From contig JAIDDJ010000015.1 in the NCBI GenBank assembly GCA_029055345.1, positions 1 through 45,493 of the forward strand: DNA of 45,493 bases, read 5' to 3'. The notes under the pieces were generated by a model, which was given only the letters and a program-made list of their open reading frames with translations, made no database searches and was not told the DNA's origin. Below, one piece after another: positions 39,874-45,493 of this stretch; within the stretch, counting starts at the first letter, position 1; each line of letters opens with the position of its first letter. Both the position numbers and the translations under genes were made by a program. The DNA is from Muribaculaceae bacterium (GTDB lineage: Bacteria > Bacteroidota > Bacteroidia > Bacteroidales > Muribaculaceae).

Positions 39874-41595
39874 ATGAAAATCGGACGATATATTCTTCTG
39901 GCTCTTTTCCTGCTTCCGCTGTTAGTGTCTTGCGGTGGTCGCGATGCCGACCGAATCGAACTCGAACGGATCGACAGCCTCGCTTCCAACCGACAGCCCC
40001 GCCACGCACTCGAACTTCTCGACTCCATCGATGCCCGGAGTCTGTCAGAACCCAACCAAAACCTATACGAACTGCTGCGCATCAAGGCCCGCGACAAGGA
40101 TTTTCTGAAGCATCGGTCGAATACGACCATTCTCCGCCTCGTAGACTATTATCGCGACCATCAATCAGAAGGTCGCTACCCCGAAGCCCTTTACTACGCC
40201 GGTAGAGTTCATTTTGACTTGGGAGACTATCCTTCGGCTCTCAAATATTTCTACCAGAGTCTCGAACTGTTGGACGATTCCAAAAAAAACTTACGTCTGA
40301 AAAGTGTAGTAAATAGTCAAATCGGAGATCTCTTGTGCAGAATGAGATTATATGAACAGGCAATATCTTATTTTAATAAAGTTGATGAAATATTTCAACT
40401 TCTTAATGATTCCATAGGGATAATGAATAATTATGAAGCACTCGGAATTGCTTATCTTAGAAAAAAAGATTTTGGTAAATCAGAGGCACTCTTTAACAAA
40501 GCTTCCAAGATGGCCTTAAATCTTATTCAAGAACAGGATATTATTCGTCAGCAAATGAATCTCGCAGGAGTTGAACTAGGCAGAAAAAATATCCCTAAAG
40601 CTCTAAATCTCATAAGGGATGTACCCAATAGTATTAATAGAGATGATTATGACGTTGCTATAGGCTATGCTGCAGACATCTATCTTCAAGCTGGAATCAT
40701 GGATACAGCATTGTACTACACTGAAAAGCTTAAAGATATTAAAGGTGATAGCCAGAAATTAGGTTTTCAATTATTACTAAAGTATTTAACTGATCGTATT
40801 GAACAAGACTCCATTGTTCCCTATGTGAAAAAATATACCGATGTGATGGAGGGTTTTGTTAGAAAGAATGCCGATGAGGCTGCACTCCTTCAACATTCAG
40901 TCTACAATTATTCGGTTCTTGAGAAAGAACGTGATAAAGCTAATCAGAATAATCAGAAACTGAAATGGATTATTATAAGTCTTGTGATTATTGTAATGAT
41001 TGCATTCACCATTATAATTATTTTTTATATTTCAATAAAAAAGTTAAAAAGCGAAGTTAAGTCATTATGTAAGGAAAATAAAGTTATCAAGATGTCTCTG
41101 CATCCGTCTCATTCGAAGGAGACTTCTGAGTCGTTTAATAATACTGAGTCTATTTCTCCTGATAGGAATTTACTTATTAATGTAATTTTAGAGCAGATAC
41201 CAATATTTAGCGAAAATACGGAGCTTCAATCAGACTTTAATAAAAAACTGGAAGAGATAAGATCAACAGATGTATACAAAGAAATAATCGCCAAAGAAGA
41301 AATGAAGATGGCCATACCTGACAATAGCTCACTATGGAATAGACTTGATAAAACAGTAACTAATTTTTATCCTTCCTTTAGATATAGATATAATATCTTG
41401 ATGCAGGGTAAAAGTAAACCGGAATACTACAGACTGGCGTTGCTGATTAAATGTGGAATCACACCTCAAAAGTCCGCAGTTTTGATGCACATTTCTTCAT
41501 CAGGAGTAACTTATCGAAAAAACGCACTTTGTAAAGCACTTTTTGGAAAAGCTATTAAAACCGGGAACCTTGAAAAGGCAATATTCTTATTATAA
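39874..41595 (+). CDS. TPR lipoprotein regulator with C-terminal helix-turn-helix
   Basis: 573 aa. Signal peptide with lipobox LLVSC (Cys20). TPR-like helices from about 25 to 345 (EALYYAGRVHFDLGDYPSAL; EALGIAYLRKKDFGKSEALF). One membrane helix at about 366-388 (IIISLVIIVMIAFTIIIIF). The cytoplasmic tail ends in a LuxR-like helix-turn-helix (LLIKCGITPQKSAVLMHISS). This TPR-TM-HTH plan is a known Bacteroidota regulator type, sensing in the periplasm and acting on DNA. The first 135 codons are GC-rich, the rest AT-rich, with an abrupt change near 40280. An intrinsic terminator follows. Confidence 0.8.
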   Translation: MKIGRYILLALFLLPLLVSCGGRDADRIELERIDSLASNRQPRHALELLDSIDARSLSEPNQNLYELLRIKARDKDFLKHRSNTTILRLVDYYRDHQSEGRYPEALYYAGRVHFDLGDYPSALKYFYQSLELLDDSKKNLRLKSVVNSQIGDLLCRMRLYEQAISYFNKVDEIFQLLNDSIGIMNNYEALGIAYLRKKDFGKSEALFNKASKMALNLIQEQDIIRQQMNLAGVELGRKNIPKALNLIRDVPNSINRDDYDVAIGYAADIYLQAGIMDTALYYTEKLKDIKGDSQKLGFQLLLKYLTDRIEQDSIVPYVKKYTDVMEGFVRKNADEAALLQHSVYNYSVLEKERDKANQNNQKLKWIIISLVIIVMIAFTIIIIFYISIKKLKSEVKSLCKENKVIKMSLHPSHSKETSESFNNTESISPDRNLLINVILEQIPIFSENTELQSDFNKKLEEIRSTDVYKEIIAKEEMKMAIPDNSSLWNRLDKTVTNFYPSFRYRYNILMQGKSKPEYYRLALLIKCGITPQKSAVLMHISSSGVTYRKNALCKALFGKAIKTGNLEKAIFLL

Positions 41596-41622
41596 GCATT
41601 TTAATTAACTCATTTCGGTGGA

Positions 41623-41677
41623 AAAGTATTTCAGATTCATTTCAGTTTCAAATACTGAAATGAATCTGAAATACTTT
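41623..41677 (+). terminator. Perfect 24-bp stem terminator
   Basis: 41623-41646 is perfectly complementary to 41654-41677, loop TTCAAAT, followed by ATTTTCT. Symmetric A-run upstream means it may work in both directions. Confidence 0.8.
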
Positions 41678-41702
41678 ATTTTCTATCCATTCTGTTTTTT
41701 TA

Positions 41703-41710
41703 TAATTTTG
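41703..41710 (+). promoter_or_regulatory. -7 box of the DUF3244-like/C25 pair
   Basis: TAATTTTG, 23 nt before the ATG at 41734. No exact TTTG -33 box. Confidence 0.55.
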
Positions 41711-41733
41711 CAGCGAACCTTAAATACCACACC

Positions 41734-42105
41734 ATGAAAAAAACTATAATCATTATTTTGGTAGCTTTATTTTCTTCTCTATTTACTCAGGCCTTTAAAA
41801 AAGATTTCATTGTGATGAAATACATTTTATGTCAGAATGAAGAAGAGCATGAGGAACAAAACATTAGAACGAGGCTTCCCCAATATACTGTTCCATGTTC
41901 AATTGATTCTACTATGGGGCTAAACCTAATGGGGGAACCTTCAATTAATATCCTTTCTTACGAAATATGGGAAATTAATGGCGAAAGAATCTCAGATTTC
42001 GATGACGAGGATGACTTTATAGCTACCCTCTTAAAATTTTCAGGTGACTATGAAGTGAGGTTTATCACTGCTGAATTCACTTACATAGGAATAATAAAAT
42101 TATAA
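41734..42105 (+). CDS. Small secreted protein, DUF3244-like
   Basis: 123 aa with a signal peptide (about residues 1-20). The remainder reads as a small beta-sandwich: IDSTMGLNLMGEPSINILSY (about 57-76), then YEIWEINGERIS and GDYEVRFITAEFTYIGIIKL at the end, resembling Bacteroidota DUF3244 proteins. It precedes the gingipain-like protease by 67 bases and shares its AT-rich composition. A chaperone or inhibitor of that protease is one possibility; this is inference from position only. Confidence 0.6.
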   Translation: MKKTIIIILVALFSSLFTQAFKKDFIVMKYILCQNEEEHEEQNIRTRLPQYTVPCSIDSTMGLNLMGEPSINILSYEIWEINGERISDFDDEDDFIATLLKFSGDYEVRFITAEFTYIGIIKL

Positions 42106-42172
42106 TAGAGACCAATAATAAAATGCTTCGGAAGTACGGAAGCAATATATACTAACCCCAAAAATCAAAATC

Positions 42173-44563
42173 ATGAAAAACCTTATTTATTACTTTCTGG
42201 CAGTATTATCCATAGTAATATTATTCACAAAATCTCAGGCGGCAGTAAATAGCACTGTTATTTATCTGGAACCTAATGAAGTATTATTAGATACCACAAT
42301 AAATAAAAGTCTCATAGTTGGCTTTAAAGATCGCGATTATTCATATTCATCCCAACCGGATGCTTCGGCACTCCCCATAATTTCCTTAAATGTACCCCTG
42401 CCTGCCAACACCAATTTTCAAAGTTGCACACTACAAATTGTAGAAAAATCGAGGATTTCAGGAAATGCTAATCTTTCATTTACCCCCACACTTACACCCA
42501 TAAGCGCAAACACTTCCGACAACTCTCCCCAAGGATATTTTGAAGGCGTGGTTTCACCAATCTCTTCATTGACTTACTCCTGCACATCAACATCCAAGGC
42601 AGGAAACATCGTTCATCTTAACTTATGCCCTTTCGAATATAACTCAACCAACAAGGATTTGTTTTTAGTAACCGGCATGATTTTGAGTATTAATTACACT
42701 ATGACCGAAGACGAAAAAAATGAAGATTACTACAATCCTGAAGAGATTGAAACATTTAAAAGCTGTATCAATATTGAATCACCAGTTTCACTGGATTACG
42801 AAATATGGAAAAACGATCACACAAATATTGAGTTGAAAGAATCTTCTGTAGATTATGCCATCATCACTTCGGAGGCTCTTAAAAATTCATTTAAGGGATT
42901 AAAAAATTGGAAAAACTTATTAGGGGTTCGCGCACAAATCTATACTACGGAAGAAATTTCCAAAACCTACAATGGCACGGACTTGCAAGAAAAAATTAAA
43001 AAACATATTCAGAAGCTCGCAAAAAATAATAATTTGAAGTACGTCCTTTTAGGAGGCGATGACACTGTGGTTCCAACACGCAATTGCCAAGTAAAATGTG
43101 GCAATTATACTGATATGACACCTGCTGATAACTACTATACTTGTTTTAAAGGTGCTTTTAACTGGGACGCAAATGGAAATGGTATATATGGAGAAGTAAC
43201 AGATAGTGTGGATTTTACTTCAAATTTATTTATAAGTCGGCTTCCACTGAGAACCCCCGCACATGTGAATAATTATGCAACCAAACTTATAGCTTATAAT
43301 TTAGAAGGGAATTCTAAATCGAATACATCCGGAATGCTTTTAGCAGGTGTAAAATTATGGAATAATTTCAATAACCATAGTGATGCATATTGGAAAGGGG
43401 AGAAGTTTTACAATCAATATATACAACCCTATTGGAATGACTCCATTGTCCGTTTCTATGATAGTTTTACCGATTTCCCCGAAGGAAGTAGTTATAACGT
43501 TAACACAGTAAATATTCAACAAGAGCTTTCCAAGGGATATTCATTTATGGATATGATGACCCATGGTTCAATCAATTCGTGGAGTATGGAAACAGGTGCC
43601 TCATACACATCTTCTTATGCCTCCCAACTGAGCAATCAAGGTAAAACAATAATTACAACAATGGCTTGTAACACAAACGCTTTTGACAGTAGTTTGGATC
43701 CTTGTCTCAGTGAAGCATTTTTACGGAATAATAGGAGCGGTATAATAGCATATCTTGGATCCTCCAGATATGGTTGGGGATATAGCAACTTGGATCTCGG
43801 ACCTTCCTTAAAGTATGAAGGTAAGTTTTATGAGAATCTTTTTAATCATAATGTGATATATAAGAATTTTGCTAAATTAGTTACTACAGCTAAAATGGCC
43901 TTACTTTCTTATTGCTCTATTGATTCAGCTGAAAGATGGCTTCAAATGTCGCTTAATGCTGTGGGTGATCCTGAATTTCAAATATTTACTTCAACTCCTT
44001 TAGAATCGGAAGATCCGGAATTGTTTTTTTCGAATAACGTTGTAACGGTATATAACACTGGAAATGGAAATTGTGATATTACTGTAACAAGTTTGGCTGA
44101 TGGTGGCGAATCTTATTATAAATCTGTCAAAAATGTTGTCAAAGAAGCTTCATTCGATAACGTCAATTGCAATATTTATATCAGTTTGACAAAACCGGGA
44201 TACATACCTGTAATTTATACAGGGAAAATTAGCAGCACTTCTCCTCTTGTTGACAAAGAAAAAACAATGACATTTCAGAAACAGTTATTTACAAAACAAC
44301 CAGCAATTCCATTCGGGGAAGCTACGATAAACAATATTACTGCAATAAATCATTCAGCAACCATTGGCGTTACTTTAGCTGAGTCCGAAAAGAATTGTAA
44401 ATTAATTATTTCAGATTTGTTTGGCAATACTGTTTCACGTCACGACATAGATGAGCAGGGATACCAACAGGTTACGATTGATAATCTTAACCCCGGATTT
44501 TACGTAGTAAATCTTATCTCTGATGGGGCCATTATTGATCAAGCAAAATTTACATCCAAATAA
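42173..44563 (+). CDS. Gingipain-like C25 cysteine protease with type IX sorting domain
   Basis: 796 aa. Signal peptide (about 1-24), pro-region to about 220, then the C25 domain: DYAIITSEALKNSFKGLKNW (about 226), KYVLLGGDDTVVPTRN (about 290), catalytic His464 in MMTHGSINSW and Cys499 in MACNTN, 35 residues apart, close to gingipains. The last 75 residues form a type A sorting domain of the type IX secretion system, ending in LNPGFYVVNLISDGAIIDQA. It should be exported across the outer membrane and anchored or released. AT-rich relative to the window, suggesting transfer along with the preceding genes. Trypsin-like Arg/Lys specificity cannot be assumed. Confidence 0.9.
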   Translation: MKNLIYYFLAVLSIVILFTKSQAAVNSTVIYLEPNEVLLDTTINKSLIVGFKDRDYSYSSQPDASALPIISLNVPLPANTNFQSCTLQIVEKSRISGNANLSFTPTLTPISANTSDNSPQGYFEGVVSPISSLTYSCTSTSKAGNIVHLNLCPFEYNSTNKDLFLVTGMILSINYTMTEDEKNEDYYNPEEIETFKSCINIESPVSLDYEIWKNDHTNIELKESSVDYAIITSEALKNSFKGLKNWKNLLGVRAQIYTTEEISKTYNGTDLQEKIKKHIQKLAKNNNLKYVLLGGDDTVVPTRNCQVKCGNYTDMTPADNYYTCFKGAFNWDANGNGIYGEVTDSVDFTSNLFISRLPLRTPAHVNNYATKLIAYNLEGNSKSNTSGMLLAGVKLWNNFNNHSDAYWKGEKFYNQYIQPYWNDSIVRFYDSFTDFPEGSSYNVNTVNIQQELSKGYSFMDMMTHGSINSWSMETGASYTSSYASQLSNQGKTIITTMACNTNAFDSSLDPCLSEAFLRNNRSGIIAYLGSSRYGWGYSNLDLGPSLKYEGKFYENLFNHNVIYKNFAKLVTTAKMALLSYCSIDSAERWLQMSLNAVGDPEFQIFTSTPLESEDPELFFSNNVVTVYNTGNGNCDITVTSLADGGESYYKSVKNVVKEASFDNVNCNIYISLTKPGYIPVIYTGKISSTSPLVDKEKTMTFQKQLFTKQPAIPFGEATINNITAINHSATIGVTLAESEKNCKLIISDLFGNTVSRHDIDEQGYQQVTIDNLNPGFYVVNLISDGAIIDQAKFTSK

Positions 44564-44629
44564 AATGGAAAAATAATAAAATTATAATACAAAACCAACG
44601 TTCATCAATTAAAAGTAAAAACATAAAAT

Positions 44630-45493
44630 ATGAAACGACTTTCTCTTATTAGTTTAACTTTTGTGGTTGCTTCGGTGGGGTGTCTTTCATCGTGGGCCGG
44701 ACGAGCATTGCCGTCGAATGACTTTTTCACTGACGGGCAGAGTTGGCAGATAGAGCGCGTGGCGGCCGAGAATACGTCACAGGCTTCAATTCTTGAGGTC
44801 AGGGTTGATGGCACGGTTATGGCCGAAGGTCAGTATACAGATAAATACGGCACCTACACGATCAGCGAACAGTGTGCGCGGTTGGTGGTCTCGGAAAATG
44901 GCGTTCAGACAGGGGAGTTCGCCGCAGTCGAAATATATGGCAAAATTCTTCTGTACTCAGAAAAGAAGTCTGCGTTTGTTCCGGTTCTTGATTTCACATG
45001 CACTGACGGAGATAAGGTTGCGCTCGGAGATGAGGAGTGCAATGTTACACGCGTCAATTATATCTACCCCGGCGATATACTGCGCAAAAAGGTGTCGGGC
45101 TATATCGGCGATAGCACAGGCGAATATGTTTTCGGATTCGGAGCGAAGGAGTTTTCCCTTTCTCCTGATTATTGGGACGGCGTCTCCACCTACCGCACAG
45201 TCTCGATGACGGCGGCCAACGGAGTGACTCTTACTGACAATATTTTCGGTCAGGCCCCGGCCGAAACTTCAAATGAATATTGGACCGAAGGGAAATCATG
45301 GTCATACCGGCACTTTTACCCCTCTTCCTCGGAGATGCCGGATTATTACACATATAAGACGGTGAAAGGTGATACGGAAGTGGATCATCTGGCGTGCCGC
45401 AAGCTGTTCGTCTGCGATGAAACGTGGAAGCCTGTTTACTCGGATTATACCGCTGTCTGCGATATTGAGGGCCAGGTCTACCAATACAGCTCC
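44630..45493 (+). CDS. Secreted protein of unknown function, incomplete at the window end
   Basis: 288 codons from the ATG at 44630, still open at the last base. Signal peptide MKRLSLISLTFVVASVGCLS. The mature part carries two similar modules: DFFTDGQSWQIERV (about 31-44) and EYWTEGKSWSYRHFYPSS (about 219-236), each followed by a stretch with a gly-asp-thr or asp-gly turn (VKGDTEVDHLACRKLF). This pattern is common in secreted Bacteroidota proteins with C-terminal sorting domains, but I do not recognise a family. It is more GC-rich than the protease gene 66 bases upstream. Confidence 0.7.
   Translation, partial: MKRLSLISLTFVVASVGCLSSWAGRALPSNDFFTDGQSWQIERVAAENTSQASILEVRVDGTVMAEGQYTDKYGTYTISEQCARLVVSENGVQTGEFAAVEIYGKILLYSEKKSAFVPVLDFTCTDGDKVALGDEECNVTRVNYIYPGDILRKKVSGYIGDSTGEYVFGFGAKEFSLSPDYWDGVSTYRTVSMTAANGVTLTDNIFGQAPAETSNEYWTEGKSWSYRHFYPSSSEMPDYYTYKTVKGDTEVDHLACRKLFVCDETWKPVYSDYTAVCDIEGQVYQYSS

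Overview
The window looks like chromosomal DNA from a member of Bacteroidota, most likely Bacteroidales and perhaps Muribaculaceae. This rests on many promoters of the Bacteroidota sigma type (TTTG, 19-20 nt, TAnnTTTG), on Bacteroidota-typical families (Wzi-like capsule assembly protein, TupA-like ATP-grasp, gingipain-type C25 protease with a type IX sorting domain, TPR-TM-HTH regulator), and on the ybeY-mnmG-apt-uvrC and tRNA-Glu-rpsT-tRNA-Glu arrangements. The genus-level statement is inference.

Layout. 0.1-7.8 kb, + strand: an MgtC-like membrane protein, a CusBAC-type heavy-metal RND efflux operon interrupted by a palindromic MITE-like element, and a TupA-like ATP-grasp gene. 7.9-11.4 kb: a secreted papain-like peptidase and two glycosyltransferases. 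11.5-12.0 kb, - strand: rpsT between two identical tRNA-Glu genes. 12.2-15.5 kb, + strand: a Wzi-like outer-membrane protein, a small lipoprotein and a MINPP-type histidine phosphatase. 15.5-18.1 kb, - strand: ruvB and a polysaccharide flippase. 18.3-24.5 kb, - strand: a four-gene operon of outer-membrane barrel, imelysin, di-heme oxidoreductase and fused ResB/CcsA heme-ligation protein, which reads as a periplasmic metal (iron) handling module. 24.7-26.3 kb, - strand: polyprenyl synthetase and rnhB. 26.5-33.0 kb is accessory: a second palindromic element, a Fic protein, a SecD-head-like secreted protein, a KilA-N protein overlapping a secreted transglutaminase-like protein, phage-like debris and a small cytochrome-like membrane protein. 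33.1-38.6 kb, - strand: conserved ybeY, mnmG, apt, uvrC. 38.6-39.8 kb: a noncoding stretch with two large GC-rich inverted repeats. 39.9-44.6 kb: a TPR regulator with a sharp internal base-composition change, a DUF3244-like secreted protein and a gingipain-like protease. From 44.6 kb a secreted protein runs off the end.

The most notable noncoding signals are: (1) a perfect 26-bp palindrome at 36121-36146 containing the canonical ParB-binding parS sequence, close to a change of GC skew, suggesting an origin-proximal location; (2) two copies of an intergenic palindromic element, one 337 bp long with terminal inverted repeats, two internal hairpins and a 5-bp target duplication, which supplies the stop codon of the efflux permease; (3) a separate short repeat at four gene ends that shares a GGAGC...TGTG core with those hairpins; (4) the GC-rich large inverted repeats; (5) a palindrome enclosing the start codon and -7 box of the metal-operon porin; (6) several genes whose -7 box lies only 4-6 nt before the ATG, predicting leaderless mRNAs. 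I did not find a CRISPR array, a retron, a diversity-generating element or an intact transposase.
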